From: Leptolyngbya sp. Cla-17
GTDB lineage: Bacteria > Cyanobacteriota > Cyanobacteriia > Leptolyngbyales > Leptolyngbyaceae
Length of the DNA stretch: 64,000 nucleotides
Reading direction: 5' to 3'
Assembly (NCBI RefSeq): GCF_016807185.1
Contig: NZ_JAEVYN010000001.1
Span: forward strand, 1,672,781-1,736,780
The notes under the pieces are model-generated. The model was given only the letters and a program-made list of their open reading frames with translations. It made no database searches and was not told where the DNA came from. Below, in pieces: positions 1 through 8,750 of this stretch; within the stretch, counting starts at the first letter, position 1; each line of letters starts with the position of its first letter. Position numbers and translations under genes: made by a program.

Positions 1-749
1 AACAGGTTAGAAAAAGCTCTCAACAGATCCAAAAACGCTTCTGGCGAAAAAACAACGGTGTATTTGCCCGTGGTGATTTTTTCGTAGTCCAGATGGCTGA
101 TGGTTTTTTCTGCCGCTTCCTTCACACAGCCTTCTACGTCTAGATGTTCCACGCCTCGGCTAATGCGAAAGGCTCCGGCACTACGGGGCTTTTTCCCTTC
201 CGCTTCTGTTTTGGTGTAGAGGTACATAGATGCAGTGGAGGCAGATTCCGTTCGCATAGCCCCCTCGCTGTTGAGGTAAAAGCGATCGCTCTCTCGCTGG
301 GCAATGCTGTTATAAGGCACTGACGCGATCGCGGGGTGGGCGGACTTCAATTCTTTTTCTGCCCCCAATAGCTTTTCTAGCAAATCTGAAACCCCAGTAG
401 GTGCAGCCTTTTCGTGGAATTCCTTGGCTAAAGGAGCCGCAAATTCTGGACTAAAGTCCGGCACATTTTCCGTTGCACCAAAAAAGCTAGCTTCCGAAGC
501 CGTTTTTAGCGCCAGTTCCAGCCCCACTGGATCAACATTCGTCGTGGATGTGATGCCGACTGACCCTTGGTCATTCCATACCCGCACTGCCACAGTACAG
601 CGGTTGGAGGCTTTGACCTGATCTGGTTTGCCTTGATCCACTTTGACACTCGACTCGTCAATAATTGAGCCTGCCATGTCAAATTTGTGAATTCCTAAAC
701 GACTAGCTGCCGCTTTTGCTTCCGTTGCAAGTTCTTGAATCGTTGGCAT
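1..749 (-). CDS. tldE: TldE/PmbA family protein (3' end beyond window)
   Basis: The first 249 codons are visible, starting at the ATG complementary to 747-749; the rest lies left of the window. The protein reads MPTIQELATEAKAAASRLGI and continues with the PmbA/TldE pattern of a two-lobed fold, including a WNDQGSVGITSTTN segment. TldE has no metal-binding HExxxH motif of its own and works as the partner of TldD in a heterodimeric peptidase that trims unfolded or modified peptides (family knowledge). It follows tldD on the same strand with a 154-bp gap, so the two are probably one operon. The start has no strong ribosome binding site. Confidence 0.88.
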   Translation of the reverse strand, partial: MPTIQELATEAKAAASRLGIHKFDMAGSIIDESSVKVDQGKPDQVKASNRCTVAVRVWNDQGSVGITSTTNVDPVGLELALKTASEASFFGATENVPDFSPEFAAPLAKEFHEKAAPTGVSDLLEKLLGAEKELKSAHPAIASVPYNSIAQRESDRFYLNSEGAMRTESASTASMYLYTKTEAEGKKPRSAGAFRISRGVEHLDVEGCVKEAAEKTISHLDYEKITTGKYTVVFSPEAFLDLLRAFSNL

Positions 750-903
750 AACTTTTTTGTTGAATGAGATAGAAGTTTTCAGTTTTGAGTAAAGATCAAC
801 GGCTGAGTACGGGAGTGTAGAAGATAGAATCTGTGAGCTTTTGAGCAATCTGACTTTGCCCTCATCCACGTATCTACACTCATCCATTTCTAGCTCCTGA
901 ACC

Positions 904-2376
904 CTATCGTCCACCCACCGTAATGGAATCAACCTTAATGTGGGGTTGCCCAACGGTAACGTAAACGCTGCCACTGACCGAACCACAGAATCCCGCTGCT
1001 AGGTCAATATCATTGGCGCACATGGAAATCTTGGTCATGATTTCAGTGGCATCGCCAATCAAGGTTGCGCCTTTTAACGGTTTGGTCAGTTTGCCATTCT
1101 CAATGAGATAAGCTTCATCTACGGAGAAGTTGAATTGACCCACGGCACCCACACTACCGCCGCCCATTTTTTTGCAGTAAATACCGCGATCAACGGAAGC
1201 AAGCAAGTCATCCACAGAATGTTCGCCGGGGGCGATGTAGGTGTTCCGCATCCGAGAAGCAGCGGAGAAGGCGTAATTTTGGCGACGACCGCTGCCTGTG
1301 CGGGGTTGTCCGGTTCGCATAAAGCCAGCGCGATCGCTAATAAAATTCTTCAAAATGCCGTTTTCAATCAGCAGGGTGCGTTGGGCAGGCATTCCTTCAT
1401 CATCCATGGAAATTGTGCCGAAGGCATCAGAAGTCAACCCTTCATCCCAAGCCGTAACGCTTTCGTGGGCAATCTTCTCACCTTTTTTGTCAAGAAACGG
1501 CGTGGTGCGCTTTTCGATCTGAGTTGTTTCCAGCAAGTGTCCACAGGCTTCATGAAAAATCACGCCACCAAACTTGTTTGCCATCACGATTGGATAAGAA
1601 CCCGATTCCACATAGTCGGCGTAAAGCATTTTGCCAGCCGACTCTGCCACGTTTTCTGCCGTGGTTTCATAATCCCAGGTGCGGAGAAAACTAGGGTTAC
1701 TGGTATCCCCGACCCGTTCTCCAATGGAAGAACGGTGTTCGCCATCGGCGCAGAGCAAGCTGAAGCCCACCGATTGAGTCAGGCGTACATCTCGCGCAAA
1801 GGTGCCATCACTGGCAACCACCAGCACCTCTTGCCAGTTGCGAAAGTAGTCAGCGCGGCGAGATTGCACATGGGTCGCTTTTTGCTGCAAACGGGAGTTG
1901 GCGGCTAACAGCACATCGCCCATTTCGCGCATGGAGCTAGATTCGCCCATCCATTTATCTTTGTCGCGCAGGGTGCCATAGTCACGCAGGGGTTCCAGGT
2001 TTATTTCAGGAATAAAGGCGATCGGAGCGGGTAGGTGTAGACCCAAAATGTCGAGCGCTTTTTCTAGCGCAGATTTTAAGCCTGTAAAGGTGACATCGTT
2101 GGTGCTAACGTAGCAATCGGTCAAACCCCGAAAAACGCGCACCCCGGCTCCGGTGGTGAGTGCGGGGGCAATGTTGGTAATGGCATCGTTTTCGGCGGTG
2201 CAGTTAATGTAGTTGACCCGCTCTAGAAAAAACTCGATGAAGTCTGCGCCAGAGGCTCTGCCTAGCCCTAATAAGGTGGATAGGGGCGATGCCCAACTTT
2301 CGTCGAAGCGATCGAGGGCTGAATCATATTTTAAGGTGGGAATTTCTCTGGAGCGAAGTAAGGAAGTGGCAAGCAT
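904..2376 (-). CDS. tldD: TldD family metalloprotease
   Basis: A 490-residue zinc peptidase, the usual TldD length. The metal-binding HEACGH motif lies at residues 275-280, followed by LLE, which marks the catalytic subunit. TldD with TldE forms a proteolytic chamber that degrades extended peptides and matures some ribosomal peptides (family knowledge). I prefer the ATG at 2374-2376 because it is preceded by GACGAGG at normal spacing and gives the family length. The upstream GTG at 2433 would add 19 residues that do not look conserved. The gene sits directly upstream of tldE on the minus strand. Confidence 0.92.
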   Translation of the reverse strand: MLATSLLRSREIPTLKYDSALDRFDESWASPLSTLLGLGRASGADFIEFFLERVNYINCTAENDAITNIAPALTTGAGVRVFRGLTDCYVSTNDVTFTGLKSALEKALDILGLHLPAPIAFIPEINLEPLRDYGTLRDKDKWMGESSSMREMGDVLLAANSRLQQKATHVQSRRADYFRNWQEVLVVASDGTFARDVRLTQSVGFSLLCADGEHRSSIGERVGDTSNPSFLRTWDYETTAENVAESAGKMLYADYVESGSYPIVMANKFGGVIFHEACGHLLETTQIEKRTTPFLDKKGEKIAHESVTAWDEGLTSDAFGTISMDDEGMPAQRTLLIENGILKNFISDRAGFMRTGQPRTGSGRRQNYAFSAASRMRNTYIAPGEHSVDDLLASVDRGIYCKKMGGGSVGAVGQFNFSVDEAYLIENGKLTKPLKGATLIGDATEIMTKISMCANDIDLAAGFCGSVSGSVYVTVGQPHIKVDSITVGGR

Positions 2377-2669
2377 GAAAATCCTCGTCTGCTGAGCGTC
2401 GATGGGCGATGGGTGAATGGTGTCACTTTTCACTCATCCAGTTTCTTCACTATAATTCGCCTTAACAAAACTCTGCACTCTAGCAGTCTTTTTCTGAGTT
2501 AGATCTATCAGACAGAGGGAATATTAAGTCAAGCTTTGATAAAGCAGTCTTGCTTTGCCTTGCTCCCTGCATACAAAACCTCTGGTGGGTCGGTGCTGGT
2601 TGTATTGCCAAAATTCGATCGCATCATCACTAACCCGCAATTAGCCATTTCCTTAAGCTTGAGATAATT

Positions 2670-3353
2670 ATGGTGACTGCAACTTCCTACCAACATTCTG
2701 CTCATTCAAAGAATCCTAAAAAGCACAACCATTATGGATTCCGCGACTTTTTTCAATTTGATACAGACAAGGGCACTATTACCGATTGGAATGGCAGTCT
2801 AAATGTTCTGACTACAGAAGATTTCATTATTGGCTTGGTGCAAGGACTGGAAGAAGAGGTTGGAGACGCTTCGGCTGCCATCATGTATACCATTGGCTGC
2901 GAATGGGGACAGAAGGATGCATTCTTTTTTGAAAAGTGGTTTGAAAAAGAATTCGATCGCAATATTCGCCAAACCAATCTGCTGTTCTTGCTAGAAACTT
3001 GGTGGTGGCCCTTTACCTCTCAAGGCTGGGGTAGATGGGAGGTGGATATGGGCGATCGCAAGCAGGGCTTCATGTTTATTAACGTGTTTGATTCTGCCGT
3101 GGCTCGAACTTTAGGCGATGTCGGTAAGCCCGTTTGTTACCTTTACGCTGGACTGTTCGCAGGCTTTTTCACTGAAATGGTACGAAAGCAACTGAGCTGC
3201 ATCGAAATCCAGTGCTACTCCATGGGTGAAACTTACTGCAAGTTTTTGCTGGGAAGTCAAGATCGAATCGATGCAGCTTCCTTTTGGATGAATGAAGGCG
3301 CAACGGCAAAAGATATTGAAAAACGCTTGAAAGAAGGGGCCGTATTGCGATGA
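2670..3353 (+). CDS. V4R-domain protein, Slr0144-like
   Basis: A 227-residue protein carrying a 4-vinyl-reductase (V4R) fold over its C-terminal two thirds, with IGCEWGQ, WGRWEVDM, YLYAGLFAGFF and CKFLLG typical of the cyanobacterial members. It heads a run of five same-strand genes whose order (V4R, small protein, phycobilisome-like protein, V4R, kinase) matches slr0144, slr0145, slr0146, slr0147 and slr0152 of Synechocystis, the operon linked to photosystem II assembly. The V4R fold binds small hydrophobic or tetrapyrrole ligands in other families; the ligand here is not visible. Its stop codon overlaps the next start as ATGA, implying translational coupling. The role is inferred from gene order and fold. 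Confidence 0.82.
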   Translation: MVTATSYQHSAHSKNPKKHNHYGFRDFFQFDTDKGTITDWNGSLNVLTTEDFIIGLVQGLEEEVGDASAAIMYTIGCEWGQKDAFFFEKWFEKEFDRNIRQTNLLFLLETWWWPFTSQGWGRWEVDMGDRKQGFMFINVFDSAVARTLGDVGKPVCYLYAGLFAGFFTEMVRKQLSCIEIQCYSMGETYCKFLLGSQDRIDAASFWMNEGATAKDIEKRLKEGAVLR

Positions 3354-3655
3354 ATACCCTGATGCCGATTGTGAATGGTTCTGCTCCAATGAATACGAGC
3401 AATTGGCTGCACTCTTCAGTCCAGGAGTTTTTTAGCACGCTCAACTGGGAAGATCTGCCACCGGATACTCAGCAGATGGGTCAGGTCACGTCCCAATATT
3501 CGGATGCGCCCCTCAGCTTAAACCTGAGCGTCAGCAGCTTTTTTGCCGCCGTTAACTGGGAAGGGGCAACTATTGCCGCTCCAGTTTCAGTCCCCATTCA
3601 ATCCTCTCCAGCCAATAATTTCACCCTGGATGATTTTTCAGGATTGTTTGGATAA
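3350..3655 (+). CDS. Small protein with repeated FF-x(3)-NW-[ED] motif, Slr0145-like
   Basis: A 101-residue protein without a membrane segment. It holds two copies of a short motif, SVQEFFSTLNWED near residues 23-35 and SVSSFFAAVNWEG near 60-72, and a shorter third relative, TLDDFSGLFG, at the C-terminus. The copies are joined by Pro/Ser/Gln-rich linkers, as in a chain of short linear binding motifs. It overlaps the V4R gene by four bases (ATGA). Its place in the operon matches slr0145. I infer an adaptor that docks several copies of one partner, perhaps the V4R proteins; this is not shown by sequence alone. Confidence 0.72.
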   Translation: MNTLMPIVNGSAPMNTSNWLHSSVQEFFSTLNWEDLPPDTQQMGQVTSQYSDAPLSLNLSVSSFFAAVNWEGATIAAPVSVPIQSSPANNFTLDDFSGLFG

Positions 3656-3713
3656 ACAAAATTACGAAGTGCAAATTGCGAGTTGATATCCTATTCCCTA
3701 CCTTTTTATTCCT

Positions 3714-4199
3714 ATGCATCCACAACTTGAAGCAATTTTTGACGATGCGGAAAGCCGCTATCTAAAGCAAGATGAACTGCACTTGCTCAGTCAATATGTG
3801 GATTCGCTGCCGATTCGGCTGAACGCTTACCGCACATTACGCGATCGCGAACTTGAGATCATGCAACCTGTAGCCGACGAACTTCAGACTCAGTTGCCTA
3901 ATGAAAAAATTGAGAATTTAGAGCGTGCCATCAAAACCGCAATGCTAACCTTGCGCTATTGCGCTATGGGACTGCTGCTAAACGATCAATCTTTTGCCCA
4001 GGATCGGTTGATCAGTTGGCTAGGTGGCACTATGCGCCTATACAACATCCAATCCATTAACACCGTGCTTTACCGCCTGGTGCAGCAGCATCTTTCGCAG
4101 ATATTGAGTCCTCAAGAAGTGAATTTGCTGACTCCTTATTTAAATGCAGCAGAAACCTTAATCCGCGAACAATCGCTTGAAACGACTAGTACGCAGTGA
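3714..4199 (+). CDS. Phycobilisome-protein-like alpha-helical protein, Slr0146-like
   Basis: A 161-residue, predicted all-helical protein starting MHPQLEAIFDDAESRYLKQD. Its pattern (YVDSLPIRLNAYRTLRDRE, then LRYCAMGLLL) resembles cyanobacterial proteins annotated as phycobilisome-like globins outside the light-harvesting rod genes. No typical chromophore-binding Cys context is evident around the single Cys in LRYCAMG. The gene lies 58 bp after the repeat-motif protein and 38 bp before the second V4R gene, so it is almost certainly cotranscribed. Gene order matches slr0146 of the photosystem II assembly operon. The biochemical role is unknown. Confidence 0.75.
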   Translation: MHPQLEAIFDDAESRYLKQDELHLLSQYVDSLPIRLNAYRTLRDRELEIMQPVADELQTQLPNEKIENLERAIKTAMLTLRYCAMGLLLNDQSFAQDRLISWLGGTMRLYNIQSINTVLYRLVQQHLSQILSPQEVNLLTPYLNAAETLIREQSLETTSTQ

Positions 4200-4237
4200 C
4201 TTATCCATAATCCCCGCTCCTCATTCCCAAAAAAATT

Positions 4238-4894
4238 ATGATTTCCGTTGCTGATTTGCTTACAAATAATCGGATTCCTGGCAACTACTTCACTACGGAT
4301 GCTTATGTGCGGAGTGATTTGGAGTTAGGCTTGTTAGAAAATCGTCGGGGCGATCGCCTGGTGGCTTTGCCCGAAACGTTGATTCAGGCGATTTATTCTG
4401 GTCTTGATCGCGAGACTGGGCAAGCGACTCGATTGGTGCTGTTTAACTGCGGCAGTTGGTGGGGCAAAAATTTCTACACTCGCTTTCGCGAAGAGCTAAC
4501 CGATTATTATGGGCAAGCTCTTGCAGATATGACGATGGCAGAATTTTTGCAGTGCTTTGAACAGTGCTGGATCACTCATGGCTGGGGGAAGTTCAAATTG
4601 GATTCAGAATACCAAAATCGAGGTTTTTTGGTGATTGAAACTACCAATTCTCCCTTTGCTAGCCAAGCACCCAAAGGCGATCGCCCAATTTGTTTCCTTG
4701 AAGCAGGGATTCTCAGTTCCTTTTTTAGCCAGCTTACAGGCAAAGAACTTCACTGCATTCAAACAGCTTGCGAATCGTTAGGTGCTGAGTGCAATCACTT
4801 TGTGGTGGGGCTAGCAAAACGGCTTCAGCCTGCCGAAGCCTTGATAGAGCAGCAAATGCCTCATACCGCGATTATGGAAACACTGTGCGCCTAG
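4238..4894 (+). CDS. V4R-domain protein, Slr0147-like
   Basis: A 218-residue second V4R-fold protein. It shares with the protein at 2670 the pattern NCGSWWGKNF, then WITHGWGKFKLD, then CFLEAGILSSFFSQLTGKELHC, then GAECNHFVVG. The paired V4R proteins are diverged paralogues, which suggests a heteromeric or sequential ligand-handling role. Homologues in Synechocystis sit in the slr0144-slr0152 operon, whose loss impairs photosystem II. It ends 18 bp before the kinase start. A tetrapyrrole or bilin ligand is plausible for the fold but is inference. Confidence 0.82.
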   Translation: MISVADLLTNNRIPGNYFTTDAYVRSDLELGLLENRRGDRLVALPETLIQAIYSGLDRETGQATRLVLFNCGSWWGKNFYTRFREELTDYYGQALADMTMAEFLQCFEQCWITHGWGKFKLDSEYQNRGFLVIETTNSPFASQAPKGDRPICFLEAGILSSFFSQLTGKELHCIQTACESLGAECNHFVVGLAKRLQPAEALIEQQMPHTAIMETLCA

Positions 4895-4912
4895 GGATGT
4901 ATCTAATCTGCT

Positions 4913-6850
4913 GTGTCTAACCTGCTGACCAATTTGCTTTATCATTCCAACTATCGTCTGTTGGGGCTAGTTGGACAGGGACAATTTGGGCGCGTCTATT
5001 GTGCCAGTCATCGTAGGACAGGGCGATTAGTCGCACTCAAAGAACTGAACCGCGATCGCTTTTCTACCCGCAATTTTCTACGCGAACTACGCTTTTTGCT
5101 GAGTTTACAGCATCCCAATATTGTTACCTGCCAAGCGTTAGAGCATACCGCCACTGGGCGATGCTTGGTGATGGATTACTGCGAAGGCGGTACGCTGCGT
5201 GATCTGTTGAGCGACGATATGCAGCTTCATCCTTTACAGGGGCTAAGTTTAATTACTCAAATTTTGGCAGGACTGGATCATGCCCATCAACGAGGGATTG
5301 TGCATTGCGATATCAAGCCAGAAAACATCCTGTTAGGGGCAACTGCCACTGGATGGACTGCTCGAATTACCGATTTTGGCATTGCCCGATTAAGCCAAGA
5401 GCTTTCAACTGAGGGATTTGGTAATACTGGATCGCCTGCCTACATGGCTCCCGAACGCTTTTATGGGCAGCATTCTCCTGCCTCTGATCTCTATGCAGTA
5501 GGGATTTTGTTATTTGAGGCACTGGCGGGCTATCGTCCTTTTTCTGGGCTGCCTGGAGATTTAATGACGGCGCACTTAAATCAAGCGTTAGTGTTGCCGG
5601 ATATAATTCCTAATGCCATTGGCTCAATTATTCGCACGGCACTACAAAAATTACCGGCTCGTCGGTTTCGCTCAGCGGTTGAAATGCTAAGCGCGTTGCA
5701 GAATGCGATCGCCGAATGTGAGCAGTACCTAATGCAGGGATGGTCGCCCAATATATTGCAGCATTCATCGGCGACGCGGGTGATCGTCCCATTTCGGCAT
5801 GATTATCAAGAAAGCTTGCAAGCTCCGGTGCGACAGATGGCAGCATTGCAGGACAATTCAGCCACGATTGCCCACCCGCTTTATCGAGTATTTAGCAATC
5901 AGATTGGCTACCAATGGTTCAGCGAACCTGAACTTTTTAACAAAACGGCTTTTGCTGCGGGTTCTGAGATTAAAAATGGGTCTGACTTATCCTCATTCCC
6001 CCTCACCACAATCCGGTTGCCGGAGCCTGCTTTACAGTTGACGATTTGCGATCAAGCCTGTTTTGTAGCGACTCAGCAAGCAGTGTATCGGTTGGCGTTG
6101 GCAGCCCTTCAAACAGATCTTGTTCAACACCAACAGCCCAATCAAGATGCTTTAATCCCTCAGCAGGCTGCTCTTCAATTGATTGCCACACTGAAACAAG
6201 ATGCCGTGTTGACCATTGAACCGGGCGGGCGTTGGTTGGCAACGGCAACGCCGTCGTTGGACAAGACCCAAAGTCAATTAAATATTTGGAATCTTCAGAG
6301 TTCACCGCCCTTTAAACCCGCGATCACCCTATCGATTGCTCCTTGCTTGCAGCTTTTAGCGATCGATGCTCGTCATGGCGTGGCGCTTTCTCCCATAACC
6401 GACTCCAGTGCCAACGCTTGTATTGTTGGCACCCAAATTGAGTTATTTACCCGGCGCGGCACAATAATTGGTTGTATTAGTTTGCCAATTCCGCTGCGGC
6501 ATCTTTCCTCTACCCAAACCCCTTATCGCCTGCTAGCGTTGGAACCAGGTCACCCAAACTCTCTGATATTGCTTGATCTAAAGCCCTTAAGAATTAAGCG
6601 TATCGGCTTAAGCATAACTCCCAAATTTTTGGCTTCTACAAACTGGGGATACCTAGTGATGGATGGAGCAGGACAGATCGCGTTGATCAATCGCATGGGA
6701 CAAGAAATTGGGCAAATTGATGGACCTACGAATCCAACGGCAATGGCTTTGCTAAATTCTTATCAGGTGGCGATCGCTACCTGGAACGGCACTGAAGGCA
6801 CCCTTTCAATCGTTGATCTGCGCCATTTAGACCTAGATATCGTATTTTAA
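4913..6850 (+). CDS. spkG: Ser/Thr protein kinase with C-terminal propeller-like region, SpkG-like
   Basis: A 645-residue protein starting with GTG. The kinase domain fills residues 15-275: glycine loop GQGQFGRVY at 21-29, ATP-binding Lys43, catalytic loop HCDIKPEN with Asp133 and Asn138, metal-binding DFG Asp154, and PAYMAPER. All catalytic residues are present, with HCD in place of the common HRD. The remaining 370 residues have no transmembrane helix and read like repeated beta-strands (ATQQAVYRLAL, LNIWNLQ), possibly a WD-like sensor. It closes the V4R operon, the position of slr0152 (spkG) in Synechocystis, so I infer that it phosphorylates a photosystem II assembly or stress factor. Confidence 0.85.
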   Translation: MSNLLTNLLYHSNYRLLGLVGQGQFGRVYCASHRRTGRLVALKELNRDRFSTRNFLRELRFLLSLQHPNIVTCQALEHTATGRCLVMDYCEGGTLRDLLSDDMQLHPLQGLSLITQILAGLDHAHQRGIVHCDIKPENILLGATATGWTARITDFGIARLSQELSTEGFGNTGSPAYMAPERFYGQHSPASDLYAVGILLFEALAGYRPFSGLPGDLMTAHLNQALVLPDIIPNAIGSIIRTALQKLPARRFRSAVEMLSALQNAIAECEQYLMQGWSPNILQHSSATRVIVPFRHDYQESLQAPVRQMAALQDNSATIAHPLYRVFSNQIGYQWFSEPELFNKTAFAAGSEIKNGSDLSSFPLTTIRLPEPALQLTICDQACFVATQQAVYRLALAALQTDLVQHQQPNQDALIPQQAALQLIATLKQDAVLTIEPGGRWLATATPSLDKTQSQLNIWNLQSSPPFKPAITLSIAPCLQLLAIDARHGVALSPITDSSANACIVGTQIELFTRRGTIIGCISLPIPLRHLSSTQTPYRLLALEPGHPNSLILLDLKPLRIKRIGLSITPKFLASTNWGYLVMDGAGQIALINRMGQEIGQIDGPTNPTAMALLNSYQVAIATWNGTEGTLSIVDLRHLDLDIVF

Positions 6851-6939
6851 TCTTCTGAATATTCAGCGCTGATAGAGTGCAGAGTGGGAAGGGCAGAGGA
6901 TGGAAAGATATCTGGATTCCCCCTCCAAGGGGCTAGTAT

Positions 6940-6988
6940 CTGAACTCCAGGATCTGGCACCTGAACCCCGAACCTCGAACCCCAAAAT
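6940..6988. repeat. Heptameric short tandem repeats (STRR type)
   Basis: Seven consecutive 7-bp units in phase: CTGAACT, CCAGGAT, CTGGCAC, CTGAACC, CCGAACC, TCGAACC, CCAAAAT. Heptameric repeats of this type are scattered in cyanobacterial genomes. The same family recurs inside gpsA at 54369-54403. It lies in the spacer between the V4R operon and the ATP-grasp gene and codes for nothing. Confidence 0.75.
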
Positions 6989-7120
6989 CTATCTTTCCTG
7001 TGTTGCTTTGAGGGTTGCTATAACCGTATTGTGGGTTTGAAAGTTGGAACAATACACTCCCAACCTTGTTAAACAATTCAGTGTTTGCTAGGTTTCATTT
7101 GTCGTTTGAAGAGGCTGATT

Positions 7121-8725
7121 ATGCAGACCGAGTTTTTCCCATCCGGGATGCAAGAAGCTTTTCCTCAATTGCAACAGCGATTGCGCGATTTGTGGCGCTC
7201 AGTGGAAGCTCTTGAGACTGGCGATGCCGATATTATCGTGGTGCCATCACTCAGCCTTGATCAACGCGAACTGCAAAAGATTGATGGCTTTCATCACTAT
7301 GAAGAACGGTTACTATTTTCTCTGATCCGTCTGCAAAATCCTCGCACTAGATTGGTCTACGTCACTTCACAGCCGCTACACCCTAGCGTGATTGATTACT
7401 ACCTGCAATTGCTACCCGGTATTCCCTTTTCCCACGCTCGCGATCGCTTATTACTGCTGTCCACCTACGATTCTTCACTTAACCCTTTAAGCCAAAAAAT
7501 TCTTGATCGCCCCCGATTGATTGCTCGAATTCGGCAGGCGGTGCGCCCTGATCGTTGTTTTATGATTTGCTACAACTCCACGACGGCAGAGCAAAATTTA
7601 GCGGTTCAGCTTGGAATACCCCTCTATGCGCTTGATCCCGGCTTGTTAAAATGGGGCACCAAAGGCGGTAGCCGTCAAATTTTTGCCGAAGCGAACGTTC
7701 CCCATCCCGACGGTAGCGAGTCCGTGTGGAGCGTGAACGAACTGGCAACCGCCGCCGCTGAGCTATGGAAACGCCAACCCGACCTTAAGCGTATGGTGGT
7801 CAAGCTAAATGAAGGGTTTTCGGGTGAAGGCAACGCGTTGTTAGATTTGCGTCCGATTCAGGAATCGGCACCCGATCGCGCTAACCATTCAGCGCAGGTG
7901 AAAGCATTAACAGAGCAATTTCCCGATCTACGCTTTGAAGGAAAAGGCGAAACTTGGGACAACTTCAGTCAGCGCATTCCCGAAATGGGTGCGATAGTTG
8001 AGGCATTTTTAGAAGGAGAGAAGCGATCGCCCAGCGTGCAAGGGCGCATTACTCCTCTCGGTGAAGTAGAGATTCTTTCGACCCATGACCAGATTTTAGG
8101 AGGACCGACTGGGCAAATTTATTTAGGCTGTCGGTTTCCAGCGGATGAAGCCTATCGCCTTACCTTACAAGATTTAGGAATGCGGATTGGGCGCAATTTG
8201 GCAGAAAAAGGTGCGATCGAGCGCTTTGCTGTCGATTTTGTGGCAGTGCATCAACCTAATCAGCCCAAAAAACCGGAATGGGATGTGCAAGCGATCGAAA
8301 TCAATCTGAGAAAAGGCGGCACCACACACCCATTCATGACGCTTAAGTTTCTGACTAATGGGCGCTACGACTCTTCTAGTGGTTTGTTCTACAGCCAGCA
8401 GGGACGACCTAAATACTACATCGCTACAGATAACCTGCAAAAGGATCAATATCGTGGGCTATTGCCAAACGATCTGATGGATATTATTGCTCACCATCAG
8501 CTTCACTTCGACACCAGCACTGAAACAGGCACCGTGTTTCATCTAATAGGCTGCCTCTCTGAATTTGGCAAACTGGGTTTAACTAGTATCGGCAACTCTC
8601 CTCAACAGGCTGAAGATGTTTACAAAAAACTAACTCAAGCAATGGATGAAGAAACGCGATCGCTTCCTGAAGCGAATATTAACCGTCATCTCCGCTTGCC
8701 CATGAGTTGGCGAGAACAATGTTAG
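7121..8725 (+). CDS. PGM1-like ATP-grasp peptide ligase
   Basis: A 534-residue protein. An N-terminal Rossmann-like pre-ATP-grasp region (IIVVPSLSLDQREL, RLVYVTSQPLHP) is followed by an ATP-grasp core with VVKLNEGFSGEGNALL (nucleotide binding), VEAFLEGEKRSPS and the metal-binding EINLRKGGTTHPF. This order fits the PGM1-related carboxylate-amine or peptide ligases. The substrate is unknown, and no other peptide-biosynthesis gene is adjacent. I chose the ATG at 7121, which has GAGG upstream; the TTG at 7085 would add 12 residues. The gene converges with the repeat protein at 8751. Confidence 0.78.
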   Translation: MQTEFFPSGMQEAFPQLQQRLRDLWRSVEALETGDADIIVVPSLSLDQRELQKIDGFHHYEERLLFSLIRLQNPRTRLVYVTSQPLHPSVIDYYLQLLPGIPFSHARDRLLLLSTYDSSLNPLSQKILDRPRLIARIRQAVRPDRCFMICYNSTTAEQNLAVQLGIPLYALDPGLLKWGTKGGSRQIFAEANVPHPDGSESVWSVNELATAAAELWKRQPDLKRMVVKLNEGFSGEGNALLDLRPIQESAPDRANHSAQVKALTEQFPDLRFEGKGETWDNFSQRIPEMGAIVEAFLEGEKRSPSVQGRITPLGEVEILSTHDQILGGPTGQIYLGCRFPADEAYRLTLQDLGMRIGRNLAEKGAIERFAVDFVAVHQPNQPKKPEWDVQAIEINLRKGGTTHPFMTLKFLTNGRYDSSSGLFYSQQGRPKYYIATDNLQKDQYRGLLPNDLMDIIAHHQLHFDTSTETGTVFHLIGCLSEFGKLGLTSIGNSPQQAEDVYKKLTQAMDEETRSLPEANINRHLRLPMSWREQC

Positions 8726-8750
8726 CCAAAAAATGCCATCTACTCACCAA

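Noticed and set aside
1135..1908. 257-codon plus-strand open frame opposite tldD
   Set aside because: It is the antisense shadow of a well-supported TldD gene and shows no family motif.
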